64,000 nucleotides of DNA from Allobrachymonas denitrificans DSM 15123 (GCF_900110225.1 NZ_FOCW01000007.1:1-64000); one strand, 5' to 3'. Counted from the first letter of the stretch, positions 52,501-60,253 are shown. Numbers and translations: made by a program. The notes: generated from the sequence alone by a model not told the origin.

Positions 52501-53665
52501 GCCGATCCACAGCAACCGCTATCTGGCCAAGTGGCTGGTGAACCAGATCCAGGAATCCAGTCTGGCCGTGCTGCACGGTGTCTATGCCACCATCTACTCC
52601 GCCACCTGGTACCGCCTGCTCGGTGCCAAGGTGGGCAAGGAAACCGAGCTGTCCACGGCGCTGGGCGTGGTGCCCGACATGCTCACGCTCGGCGACGAGT
52701 GCTTCATTGCCGATGCGGTGATGCTGGGGGACGAGCACATCGACGGCGGCTGGATGACCGTGAAGCCCACCGTGGTGTCGCGCCGCAGCTTTGTCGGTAA
52801 TGGCGCTTACGTGCCGGATGGCACCACGATTCCGGAAAACGTCCTGATCGGGGTCATGAGTTCCGTGCCGCGCAATGCCGCCATGCAGGATGGGGACACC
52901 TGGGTCGGCTCGCCGCCGATGCACCTGCCCGCGCGCGAGGTTGTCAGCGGCTTTCCCGAACATCTGACCTTTGCGCCTTCACCGTGGCGCAAGCTGGGCC
53001 GCGGCCTGGTGGAGGCCTTCCGCATTGCCGCACCGCACGCGCTGGTCATCGCCGTGGGTTACGCACTGGTGCTGGATGCCATGCCGCTGGCAGCGAGCGG
53101 ACGCTGGGGTGAAGTCGCGGTCGATGTGGCGCTGGGCGGCGTGCTGTTCGGCTTTGCCACCTATGTCTTCGTGGCACTGTTCAAGTGGCTGACCCTGGGG
53201 CGTTACCGGCAGCATTCCGTGCCGATGTGGACGCCGTTTGTCTGGCTGTCTGAGGCGGCAACCAATATGTACGAGGGCATCACCGTGCCCTGGTTCCTGC
53301 GCTACCTGCGCGGCACGCCCTGGCTGTCGGATGCGCTCAACCTGCTGGGCTGTCACATTGGCCGCGGTGTCTACATGGACACCACCGACATCACCGAATT
53401 CGATTGCGTGCACATTGGCGACCACAGCGAACTCAACGCACTGTGCTGCCCGCAGACCCATCTGTTCGAAGACCGCGTGATGAAGGTCGACCATGTGCGC
53501 ATCGGCAGCCGCGTCACGCTCGGTCCGCGCTGCACCGTGCTGTATGGCGCGCAGGTGGCCGATGGCGCGCAACTGGGACCGCTGACGCTGGTGATGAAAG
53601 GCGAAGCCATCCCTCCGGGAACGCGCTGGCACGGCTTGCCGGCAACGCCCTGGCGTTCGGCCTGA
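49583..53665 (+). CDS. NRPS-like polyamino-acid synthetase (Pls type)
   Basis: This 1360-residue membrane enzyme has an adenylation domain (residues 20-540) with YTSGSTGKPKG (A3), FDMSFEEIW (A4), NTYGPTEATV (A5), the A8 motif ADDQIKIRGFRVELGE and SGKIDRK (A10 Lys). A carrier domain has the phosphopantetheine Ser near 579 in LGGHSL. About six membrane segments then alternate with three hexapeptide-repeat (left-handed beta-helix) blocks near 760-850, 1030-1110 and 1250-1340. No condensation or thioesterase domain is present. The layout is that of epsilon-poly-lysine synthetase and relatives that join free basic amino acids. By manual alignment to PheA the specificity positions read D-M-E-H-N-G-T-V-S-K, with an acidic third residue suiting a basic side chain. 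PPK2 follows on the same strand. Confidence 0.9.
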   Translation: MSESERDHVLRGPALPELLREEILADVFEATARRVPQRIALVAGERQLSYAELDAAADAVAHRLLQAGIRAGDMVGLWLPRGIDLLVLQLAIAKTGAAWLPFDAEVPVERIAICLEDAQARALLIDAHHGEPVRQQPGITARILTAQELLQALPEGTVLQRREGTSPDYTAYVIYTSGSTGKPKGIAITQRSICHFLRSENARLGIREDDKVYQGFSVAFDMSFEEIWISYLAGATLWIAPKEIAGDPEALPRALIENDITVLHAVPTLLALFAQDVPNLRIINLGGEMCPQTLVERWAHGRQMFNTYGPTEATVSASLAELRPGEPVTIGEALPNYGLLVIEVIEVIDPDAIVDGQVPPLKLLPFGETGELCITGRGVAAGYLGRPELTAEKFLPNPWARNPQEARLYRTGDLARVEEQGGRLQMQCLGRADDQIKIRGFRVELGEIEAVLARQPGVGTTAVVLLNDEGIDQLVAFYVPSGTETPSGTALRNGLADVLPPYMVPARFEALPAMPRLSSGKIDRKVLKAQPLAAAAPAEGSDQPETPAEQALFAQLEKLFPGQPLRRDMDFFADLGGHSLFAARLVSLLRQDVRLAQTTVADIYQHRRIGLIAEALQLHLAEPASQTAERPFLIHSAWRRWRCGLAQGLAIPFLVLLKMAQWLAPFFAYHFYTGDPGDSIWRAIAMSVWAFLITTLAEFVLAWAGKWLIAGRLQPGSYPLWGWTYYRWWLADRLTEAVPTYMINGSPLYAWWLRLLGAKVGAEVNLGSVTLRVPELVEIGDGASIGNAVNLENARVEGGMLHLGAITIGPEACVGSYVVIEGDTRIGAYGHLEGQSALGRGQQVPPRKVWHGSPARERGDFDPATLPARQPVSAARKWLENGFFVLGSLAMAVLFFLPVFPTFLLIDVLDIDEIAIQPLFDAGAINDWEAFGLRLLKFFLLALPASLVFILATVLIAAGIRWLFLPKMREGTWPIHSNRYLAKWLVNQIQESSLAVLHGVYATIYSATWYRLLGAKVGKETELSTALGVVPDMLTLGDECFIADAVMLGDEHIDGGWMTVKPTVVSRRSFVGNGAYVPDGTTIPENVLIGVMSSVPRNAAMQDGDTWVGSPPMHLPAREVVSGFPEHLTFAPSPWRKLGRGLVEAFRIAAPHALVIAVGYALVLDAMPLAASGRWGEVAVDVALGGVLFGFATYVFVALFKWLTLGRYRQHSVPMWTPFVWLSEAATNMYEGITVPWFLRYLRGTPWLSDALNLLGCHIGRGVYMDTTDITEFDCVHIGDHSELNALCCPQTHLFEDRVMKVDHVRIGSRVTLGPRCTVLYGAQVADGAQLGPLTLVMKGEAIPPGTRWHGLPATPWRSA

Positions 53666-53689
53666 TCTACGCGTCCGAAACAGCAGGCA

Positions 53690-53722
53690 GCCGAAAGCGG
53701 AAATGAGATTCCGCCCGGCTGT
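53690..53722. other. Stem-loop in the gap between the synthetase and PPK2
   Basis: CAGCCG and GCGGAA pair with TTCCGC and CGGCTG around short interior loops. No strong T run follows, so it may be a weak terminator or a processing site between the two transcripts. Confidence 0.45.
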
Positions 53723-53747
53723 CTGGCTCTTATTGCATGCCATCAAT

Positions 53748-53765
53748 TTGTCATATTTATGTCGC
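53748..53765 (+). promoter_or_regulatory. Possible Pho box upstream of PPK2
   Basis: TTGTCAT-ATTT-ATGTCGC resembles the PhoB site (two CTGTCAT half sites separated by 4 AT-rich bases): 6 of 7 and about 5 of 7 matches. It lies 69 bases before the PPK2 start. A phosphate-starvation link would be sensible for a polyphosphate enzyme, but the second half site is degenerate. Confidence 0.4.
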
Positions 53766-53833
53766 AAATCTCTGCCACCATGCCTGTTTGAAAAAATGGG
53801 GCAACCCACGACACAAGACAAAGGGGAATGCAT

Positions 53834-54763
53834 ATGAGTGGGGAAGAAAAGACCCATCCGGCCGATCTGGGCAATCTGTACCAGCGCATGAGCCAGGAAG
53901 TCATGGACAGCTATGACGAATTCCTGGAACTCGAACTGGAAGATGCCGACAGCCTGATCAGCCACGAAACCGGCGAAGGTCACCACAGCACGCTCGACCG
54001 CCGCCTGTATTTCCGAGAGCTGCTGCGCCTGCAGGCCGAACTGGTCAAGCTGCAGGACTGGGTACAGTTCACCAAGGAAAAGGTGGTGATCGTGTTCGAG
54101 GGCCGCGATTCGGCCGGCAAGGGCGGCGTGATCAAGCGCATCACCCAGCGCCTGAACCCGCGCGTGGTGCGCGTGGCGGCACTGCCCGCACCCAACGACC
54201 GCGAGCGTACCCAGTGGTATTTCCAGCGCTATGTGTCGCACCTGCCCGCCGGCGGCGAGATCGTGCTGTTCGACCGCAGCTGGTACAACCGCGCTGGCGT
54301 CGAGCACGTCATGGGCTTCTGTACCGATGAGGAATACGAGGAGTTCTTCCGCAGCGCGCCCGAATTCGAGCGCATGCTGGTGCGCTCCGGCATCCGTCTG
54401 CTCAAGTACTGGTTTTCCATCAGCGATGGCGAGCAGCACAGCCGCTTCCTGAGCCGCATCCATGACCCGCTCAAGCAGTGGAAGTTCAGCCCCATGGACC
54501 TGCAGAGCCGCGTGCGCTGGGAGGCCTACACCAAGGCCAAGGAAGTCATGCTTGAACGCACACATATCGAGGAAGCACCGTGGTGGGTGGTGCAGGCGGT
54601 GGACAAGAAACGTGCCCGCCTCAACTGCATCAGCCACATTCTGGAGAGCCTGCCCTACACCGAGGTGGAGCGCCCCGAGGTGATCCTGCCCGAGCGCACC
54701 CGCCACCCTGATTACGTGCGCCATCCGATTCCGGAAGCCATGTACGTGCCCGAGCGTTACTGA
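53834..54763 (+). CDS. ppk2: Polyphosphate kinase 2
   Basis: This 309-residue enzyme transfers phosphate between polyphosphate and nucleoside diphosphates. The Walker A is FEGRDSAGKGGVIKRITQRL near residue 95, the Walker B region is IVLFDRSWYNRAGVEHVMGF, and the lid contains RIHDPLKQWKFSPMD. The length and single domain fit class I PPK2, which favours GDP or ADP phosphorylation from polyphosphate. The ATG at 53834 is preferred because AAGGGG lies 7 bases upstream; the ATG at 53828 would be too close. It follows the polyamino-acid synthetase and precedes the thiolase. Confidence 0.94.
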   Translation: MSGEEKTHPADLGNLYQRMSQEVMDSYDEFLELELEDADSLISHETGEGHHSTLDRRLYFRELLRLQAELVKLQDWVQFTKEKVVIVFEGRDSAGKGGVIKRITQRLNPRVVRVAALPAPNDRERTQWYFQRYVSHLPAGGEIVLFDRSWYNRAGVEHVMGFCTDEEYEEFFRSAPEFERMLVRSGIRLLKYWFSISDGEQHSRFLSRIHDPLKQWKFSPMDLQSRVRWEAYTKAKEVMLERTHIEEAPWWVVQAVDKKRARLNCISHILESLPYTEVERPEVILPERTRHPDYVRHPIPEAMYVPERY

Positions 54764-54939
54764 GCGCCAGAACGCCAAGTAGGTGAATGCGCCAACCCGG
54801 TCACCCGCAGATGCTGCGCTATCATGTATCTGCGTGTCACCGGTCGATACGTTTGACCGCGTGTCAGTCCGGTATCAGGAAGTTGTGCGCAAATTCCATT
54901 TTCCGTTAGCAAGATCCACCTGAGTGTGAGGAGAGAACC

Positions 54940-56124
54940 ATGTCGCGTGAAGTTGTAGTTGTCAGCGCTGTCCGTACTGCCATTGGTACCTATGGCGGCA
55001 GCCTGAAGGATGTGCCCCCCACCGAACTCGCCGCGCTGGTCGTGCGCGAGTCGCTGGCTCGCGGCTCCGTCGAAGGCAAGGACGTTGGCCATGTGGTGTT
55101 CGGCCACGTCGTCAACACCGAGCCCAAGGACATGTACCTGTCCCGCGTGGCTACCGTCAACGGCGGCTGCCCGATCGAAACCCCGGCCTTCAACGTCAAC
55201 CGCCTGTGCGGTTCCGGCCTGCAGGCCATCGTGTCTGCCAGCCAGTCCATCCTGCTGGGTGACTGCGACGTGGCCATCGGCGGCGGTGCCGAGAACATGA
55301 GCCGCGCCCCCTATGCCAGCCTGAACACCCGCTGGGGCGCCCGCATGGGTGACACCAAGATGGTCGACATGATGGTCGGCGCCCTGAACGACCCGTTCCA
55401 GACCATCCACATGGGTGTGACGGCCGAGAACGTGGCCAAGGACTTCAACATCACCCGCGAAGACCAGGATGCCCTGGCCCTCGAGAGCCACCAGCGCGCC
55501 GAGAAGGCCTGGGCCGAGGACCGCTTCAAGGACCAGATCGTGCCGGTCACCATCAAGGGCCGCAAGGGTGATGTGGTGTTCGCGAAGGACGAGCACTTCC
55601 GTCCGGGCGCCAAGATCGAGGACTTCCAGAAGATGAAGCCGGTCTTCGTCAAGGAAAACGGTACCGTCACCGCTGCCAACGCTTCCGGCATCAACGATGC
55701 GGCTGCTGCCGTGGTGCTGATGGACAGCGAAGCCGCCAAGGCCCGTGGCGCCAAGCCGCTGGCCCGTCTGGTTGCCTACGCCCACGCCGGTGTCGAGCCG
55801 CGCATCATGGGTATCGGCCCGGTGCCCGCTTCCAACATCGCACTGAAGAAGGCCGGCCTGACCATCAATGACATGGACGTGATCGAGGCCAACGAAGCCT
55901 TCGCCGCCCAGGCCTGCGCCGTCACGCGTGGCCTGAACGCCGATCCGGCCAAGGTCAACCCGAACGGTTCCGGCATCTCCCTGGGTCACCCCATCGGTGC
56001 CACCGGCGCGGTCATCACCGTCAAGGCCCTGCACGAGCTGCAGCGCACTGGCGGCCGCTACGCGCTGGTCACCATGTGTATCGGTGGCGGCCAGGGTATT
56101 GCTGCCATCTTCGAACGCATGTAA
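54940..56124 (+). CDS. Acetyl-CoA C-acetyltransferase (thiolase)
   Basis: This 394-residue thiolase condenses two acetyl-CoA or cleaves acetoacetyl-CoA. The acyl-binding Cys is in VNRLCGSGLQAIVSASQS near residue 89. The C-terminal His and Cys are in GHPIGATGAVITVKAL and VTMCIGGGQGIAAIFER. EANEAFAAQACAV is also typical. The sequence is close to PhaA/AtoB types, so polyhydroxybutyrate synthesis or short-chain metabolism are likely, but no phaB or phaC is nearby. A GAGGAGAG site precedes the ATG and a strong terminator follows. Confidence 0.94.
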   Translation: MSREVVVVSAVRTAIGTYGGSLKDVPPTELAALVVRESLARGSVEGKDVGHVVFGHVVNTEPKDMYLSRVATVNGGCPIETPAFNVNRLCGSGLQAIVSASQSILLGDCDVAIGGGAENMSRAPYASLNTRWGARMGDTKMVDMMVGALNDPFQTIHMGVTAENVAKDFNITREDQDALALESHQRAEKAWAEDRFKDQIVPVTIKGRKGDVVFAKDEHFRPGAKIEDFQKMKPVFVKENGTVTAANASGINDAAAAVVLMDSEAAKARGAKPLARLVAYAHAGVEPRIMGIGPVPASNIALKKAGLTINDMDVIEANEAFAAQACAVTRGLNADPAKVNPNGSGISLGHPIGATGAVITVKALHELQRTGGRYALVTMCIGGGQGIAAIFERM

Positions 56125-56161
56125 GCAAGGCTGCGGCCATGTGCCGCAGTGCTTTCTGCTA

Positions 56162-56188
56162 AGCCACGGCCATGCCGTGGCTTTTTTT
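56162..56188 (+). terminator. Rho-independent terminator after the thiolase
   Basis: A perfect 9-bp stem (AGCCACGGC / GCCGTGGCT) with a CAT loop is followed by a run of seven T residues. It isolates the atpG-atpC pair from upstream transcription. Confidence 0.92.
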
Positions 56189-56267
56189 GTGCCCGCTTGC
56201 CGGAGCCGGGTGGGGTGACCCCGCGCGATGCTCCGGATAGGTGAGGCAGGCCAATGCATCATTTAAT

Positions 56268-56286
56268 TGATTCATATAATGAATCA
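56268..56286. promoter_or_regulatory. Palindromic operator overlapping a -10 box upstream of atpG
   Basis: TGATTCAT-ATA-ATGAATCA is a perfect 19-bp inverted repeat in an AT-rich patch. It contains TATAAT (56275-56280), a consensus -10 element; no clear -35 is present. A transcript would start near 56287, about 62 bases before the atpG ATG. A repressor or activator dimer bound here would control the orphan gene pair. The regulator is unknown. Confidence 0.6.
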
Positions 56287-56348
56287 TCCCCGTTCCCGCA
56301 TGCACCAGATTTGGCGCAAGACGGGCACAAGGGTGCAGAATAGAAAGC

Positions 56349-57263
56349 ATGCAGTTGACCAATACCCGCGACATCCGCGCCCAGATTGCCAACATCAGCA
56401 AGACGCGCAAGATCACCAAGGCCATGCAGCAAATCTCCTTTGCCAAGCTGGCCCAGGCGCGCAAGCGGGCCGAGGCGATCCGTCCCTATGGTCGCATCCT
56501 GCGCGGCATGATGGCGCGTCTGGTGCGCGTGGATCCGGACTATCAGCCGGCGCTGATGGCCCGGCGCGTGCCGGCGCACCGCATCGGCATGATTGTGGTG
56601 ACGACGGACAAGGGTCTGTGCGGACCGCTCAACACACGCCTGCTGCAACAGGTGGTGGCGCAGCTGGCCTCGTGGGAGCAGGCTCGGCGCGAAGTGTCGC
56701 TCACGGTGGTGGGCTTGCGCGGGCTGTCGACCCTGGGCCGCGCCGGCTTCAAGGTGGTGGCGCATGTGCCCTGTGGCTGCGAATTCCAGCATTCCGAGGA
56801 GTTGCTCGGCACCATGTCGGTGCCCATCATGCAGTTTCTCAAGGGCGAGATCGACGAGTTGTACGTGGCCACCAACCGCTTCGTCAACACACTCAATTAC
56901 GAACCCATCGTGTCGCGTTTCCTGCCGCTGGATGAGCGCCTGGTCGGCGTGCCAGCCTATCTGCAGCCTCCGGCCATGGCGCGTGCCGAATATGCGCCAG
57001 TAGATTACGTGTACGAACCGGGCGAGCAGGAGGCGGTGGACGCCTTGCTGCGACGCTATGTGGAAACCATCATCTACCAGGCGGTGGCAGAGAACTCGGC
57101 CTGCGAGCAGGCGGCGCGCATGACGGCGATGAAGGCCGCCACCGAAAACGCGGACCGCCGCGTGGATGAACTCACCCTGCAGTACCACAAGGCACGGCAG
57201 GAAGCGATCACGCGCGAGCTGATCGAAATCGTGGCAGGAGCAGCGGCAGTCGATGAACGATAA
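56349..57263 (+). CDS. atpG: Orphan F1-ATPase gamma-subunit homologue
   Basis: This 304-residue protein has the gamma-subunit plan: N-terminal coiled-coil helix (ANISKTRKITKAMQQISFAK), central Rossmann-like part with VVTTDKGLCGPLNTRLL, and a C-terminal helix ending AITRELIEIVAGAAAVDE. It is divergent: the helix that usually reads TKAMEMVAASKM is here TKAMQQISFAKL, and GLCGGLN is GLCGPLN. The catalytic alpha and beta genes are not beside it, nor is any Fo gene. It overlaps atpC by 11 bases. It may serve a second enzyme, replace the central stalk under special conditions, or be a decaying duplicate. A palindromic operator lies 63 bases upstream. Confidence 0.9.
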   Translation: MQLTNTRDIRAQIANISKTRKITKAMQQISFAKLAQARKRAEAIRPYGRILRGMMARLVRVDPDYQPALMARRVPAHRIGMIVVTTDKGLCGPLNTRLLQQVVAQLASWEQARREVSLTVVGLRGLSTLGRAGFKVVAHVPCGCEFQHSEELLGTMSVPIMQFLKGEIDELYVATNRFVNTLNYEPIVSRFLPLDERLVGVPAYLQPPAMARAEYAPVDYVYEPGEQEAVDALLRRYVETIIYQAVAENSACEQAARMTAMKAATENADRRVDELTLQYHKARQEAITRELIEIVAGAAAVDER

Positions 57264-57807
57264 GACCATCTCCACCAGAGTGCCGTCCGGCGCGCCCACC
57301 ATGCCGGTGGATGCGGACGCAGGCGCGGGCAAACAGGGACAACGGGCCAATGTGGGCAGTTTCCATCCCGGAGGCGTTGCAGCCTTGCCCGACAAGCTGC
57401 ACCTGCAGGTCAGCACGGTCAATGCCCTGCTGTTCGAGGGCGATGTGCAGGAGGTGACGCTGCCCGGCGAGGCAGGCAGCCTGGGCGTGCTGCCCGGCCA
57501 TGATCCCATGCTGCTGCTGTTGCGTGCAGGTCCGCTGGTCTATCGCGACCAGCGCCATGGAGAAGGCCATACGGTGTACGTGATCGGCGGGCTGGCCGAA
57601 GTGGGCGCGGGCTATGTGCGCGTACTGGCCGACCATGCGGTGCATTCGGACGATGCCGATGCACGCCGTCGCGCCGAAGCCATGCACCGGGCCGAAGCGC
57701 AACGCGAGAGCGAGCCACGCCCGGCCGACTTTGTCGGCATCAAGGCAGCGCTCGATGCCGAATTGCTGCGCTTCTTCCAGCTGGTGTTGTTCGGCAAGGA
57801 CCGCTGA
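57253..57807 (+). CDS. atpC: Orphan F1-ATPase epsilon-subunit homologue
   Basis: This 184-residue protein has the epsilon beta-sandwich core, LLFEGDVQEVTLPGEAGSLG followed by VLPGHDPMLLLLRAGPLVY, and YVIGGLAEVGAGYVRVLAD. It differs from usual epsilon (about 135-140 residues). It has an N-terminal extension of about 48 residues, rich in Pro and Gly, and a C-terminal region ending FFQLVLFGKDR rather than the normal two-helix end. It overlaps atpG by 11 bases, so the pair is translationally coupled. In normal operons beta (atpD) lies between gamma and epsilon; here it is absent. Confidence 0.88.
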   Translation: MNDKTISTRVPSGAPTMPVDADAGAGKQGQRANVGSFHPGGVAALPDKLHLQVSTVNALLFEGDVQEVTLPGEAGSLGVLPGHDPMLLLLRAGPLVYRDQRHGEGHTVYVIGGLAEVGAGYVRVLADHAVHSDDADARRRAEAMHRAEAQRESEPRPADFVGIKAALDAELLRFFQLVLFGKDR

Positions 57808-57810
57808 GCT

Positions 57811-59253
57811 TCATTCCTGCGGCACCACCATTTCCGCGTATTCGTACAGCTGGTCCAGCACCTGCTGTTTGGCGGGCTCCAGATCCTGCTGTTGCAACTC
57901 GTCCAGCTCGGCCAGCAGGGCGTCCACGCTGCGCGCTCCGCCGGCTCCATCCAGCAATCGCGATGCACAGTGTCCCTGCCATTGCTCCGCCTCTTCGGGA
58001 TTGAGCGTGTCGGGGAAGTTGCGTGCTCGGTAGCGGAACAGCAGTTCGGGCAGGCGCTCGTCTTCGAAGCCGGTGCGGCTGGCGGCCAGCTGTGCCGGCG
58101 ATAGCTGGCGCAGGTCTTCCAGCTTGCGGCGGTCGCCATTGCTGAGGAAGCCGCCATACAGGTCGCCGTCCACATCCACGGGGGCAGTTGCTGTCGGGCG
58201 TGTGAACACCTGCGCCCAGATGGCGCTCATGTCGGGCAGGTCGCGTGCCGCCACGGCATGCTGCAGTTGCGGTTCCAGATCGAACTGCCAGCGCGCCGCC
58301 ATTTCCGGGCTGAGCGTGCGCAGGTTACGCACCACCATGGGCGACTTGTTCAGGTGGATGCTCTTGATCGGCAGACGCTGCACACCTTCAGGCAGCGCAT
58401 CGCTGCGCGTGAAAAGGCGCGTGCGAATGGCTTCGGCATCCAACAGGGCTAGCTCCGAAGGATCATGGCGCAAGTCCCAGGCCAGCAGCTCGTTGCGGTT
58501 GGTGGGATGGCTGGCCAACGGCCACATCAGCGCCAGGCAGCCGCGATCGGCCGGCACCATGCCGGAGACATGCAGGAAAGGCTGCGCCGTCTGCTGCGTG
58601 GCGGGCAGGCCCAGCTCCTGTGCCACGCGGTCCTTGCGGCGCAGGCCCAGCGCAAACTCGAACAGGCGCGGCTGCTTCTCGCGCAGCAGGCGTGCGAGCG
58701 CGATGGTGGCACGCACATCCGACAAGGCATCGTGTGCCGCATCGTGCACCAGACCGTTGGCGGCGCTCAGGTGTTCGAGCTTGAAGCTCGGCTTGCCATC
58801 CACCACCGGCCATTCGATGCCTTGCGGACGCAGCGCATAGGTCATGCGCACCACATCCAGCAGATCCCAGCGGCCGCACTCGTTCTGCCATTCGCGTGCA
58901 TAAGGGTCGATCAGGTTGCGCCAGAACAGGAATCGCGTGAATTCGTCGTCGAACCGGATGGTGTTGTAGCCCACGCCAATCGTGCCCGGCTGCGCCATCG
59001 CCTCGTGGATGGTGCGTGCAAACTGCCACTCGGGCATGCCCTGCTGCAGGCACTGCTGCGGGGTGATGCCGGTGATCAGGCAGGAGCCGGGGCTGGGCAG
59101 ATAGTCCGGCGCCGGCTGGCACAGGATATTGATCGGCTCGCCGATCTCGTTCAGGTCGGCATCGGTGCGGATGGCGGCAAACTGGGCCGGCCGGTCGCTG
59201 CGCGGGTCGATGCCGAAGGTTTCGTAGTCGTGCCAGAGAAAGGTGTGAGTCAT
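57811..59253 (-). CDS. sbcB: Exodeoxyribonuclease I
   Basis: This 480-residue 3'-5' exonuclease degrades single-stranded DNA during repair and recombination. The DEDDh catalytic residues are seen in FLWHDYETFGIDPRSDRPAQ (Asp, Glu), VGYNTIRFDDEF (Asp) and VHDAAHDALSDVRATIALA (His, Asp). The SH3-like and helical domains follow (residues about 200-480). Length matches E. coli ExoI. It converges with atpC (three bases between stops) and is preceded on the same strand by an alpha/beta hydrolase. Confidence 0.95.
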   Translation of the reverse strand: MTHTFLWHDYETFGIDPRSDRPAQFAAIRTDADLNEIGEPINILCQPAPDYLPSPGSCLITGITPQQCLQQGMPEWQFARTIHEAMAQPGTIGVGYNTIRFDDEFTRFLFWRNLIDPYAREWQNECGRWDLLDVVRMTYALRPQGIEWPVVDGKPSFKLEHLSAANGLVHDAAHDALSDVRATIALARLLREKQPRLFEFALGLRRKDRVAQELGLPATQQTAQPFLHVSGMVPADRGCLALMWPLASHPTNRNELLAWDLRHDPSELALLDAEAIRTRLFTRSDALPEGVQRLPIKSIHLNKSPMVVRNLRTLSPEMAARWQFDLEPQLQHAVAARDLPDMSAIWAQVFTRPTATAPVDVDGDLYGGFLSNGDRRKLEDLRQLSPAQLAASRTGFEDERLPELLFRYRARNFPDTLNPEEAEQWQGHCASRLLDGAGGARSVDALLAELDELQQQDLEPAKQQVLDQLYEYAEMVVPQE

Positions 59254-59258
59254 GTCGT

Positions 59259-60200
59259 TCAGGCGGGCTGCTCGGCGCCCAGGAAATCTTCAATCAGACG
59301 GGCCAGCACTTCGGGCTGGTCGTGGTGCAGCATGTGGCCGGCATCGTCCACGGTGGCGTGGCGCACGTCGGGAATGCGGGCCATGCGGGCGCGGTATTCT
59401 TCCTGCGTGTAGCGCTCGCCCCAGAACTGGGCAATGCTGTCGTCACGGGCTTCCACGCACAGTGTGGGTGCCGTGATGCAGGCCAGGCAGGCCATGGCTT
59501 CGTCGGCATGGTAAAGCTGGTGGTTGGGAATCTTGTGGCCGGCATGGGCCTGGATGTGCCAGTGCCCCTCGGCATCCTGCTCGGCCCAGCGGCGGGCCAG
59601 CCACAGCGCCTTGTCCAGCGGCAGGCGGGCGTTGGTCTGCTGCAGGCGACGCGCCACGGCGGGCAGGTCCGGGTAGTGGCGCAGCTTGAGCGTGCCGGCA
59701 CGCAGCGCGCGGACATTGTCCATCCACTGCACCAGACGCTGGGGGGCGTCCTCGGGCTTTGTTGCAGGCAGGCCGAAACCTTCCAGGTTCACCAGGCGCC
59801 GCACGCGCTGGGGGCGCACGCCGGCATACTGCGTGACGATGTTGCCGCCCATGCTGTGCCCCACCAGATCCACGGGCGTGTCGCCGGCGAAATGGTCCAG
59901 CAGATAGTCCAGATCCAGCAGATAGTCGGCAAAGATGAAATGATCGGCCTGCGTGGCCGGGGTGTTGCCGAAGCCGCGCCAGTCGGGCGCGATGATGTGG
60001 CGCTCCTGCTGCAGCGCATCCACCAGGAACTGGTAGGAGTCCGCTACGTCCATCCAGCCGTGACACAGCACCAGCAGGGGCTGGCCTTCACGCGCCGTGC
60101 CCCATTCCAGCACATGGTGCTGCAGGTCGCGGATCGGCAGCATGCGTGATTGCGCGGGGCGCCGGGGCTGGTAGGGCGGGGTCAGGGTGTCGGAGGCCAT
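59259..60200 (-). CDS. Alpha/beta-fold hydrolase
   Basis: This 313-residue hydrolase has the oxyanion segment LLVLCHGWMDVADSY, nucleophile elbow VGHSMGGNIVTQYA near residue 120, and a late His in DAGHMLHHDQPEVLARL. The arrangement fits esterase or epoxide-hydrolase-like enzymes; the substrate is unknown. It ends 5 bases before the sbcB ATG, so the two are co-transcribed, but no functional link is obvious. It is distinct from the hydrolase at 35507-36343. Confidence 0.9.
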   Translation of the reverse strand: MASDTLTPPYQPRRPAQSRMLPIRDLQHHVLEWGTAREGQPLLVLCHGWMDVADSYQFLVDALQQERHIIAPDWRGFGNTPATQADHFIFADYLLDLDYLLDHFAGDTPVDLVGHSMGGNIVTQYAGVRPQRVRRLVNLEGFGLPATKPEDAPQRLVQWMDNVRALRAGTLKLRHYPDLPAVARRLQQTNARLPLDKALWLARRWAEQDAEGHWHIQAHAGHKIPNHQLYHADEAMACLACITAPTLCVEARDDSIAQFWGERYTQEEYRARMARIPDVRHATVDDAGHMLHHDQPEVLARLIEDFLGAEQPA

Positions 60201-60253
60201 GGTGTACGGAAAACTCGATCGGTCAAACTACAAAGTATGCCTGCAGCCGACGC

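Noticed and set aside
56268..56286. FNR/CRP-type site upstream of atpG
   Set aside because: TTGAT and ATCAA half sites would need 4 bases between them; here the spacing is about 11 and the arms differ.
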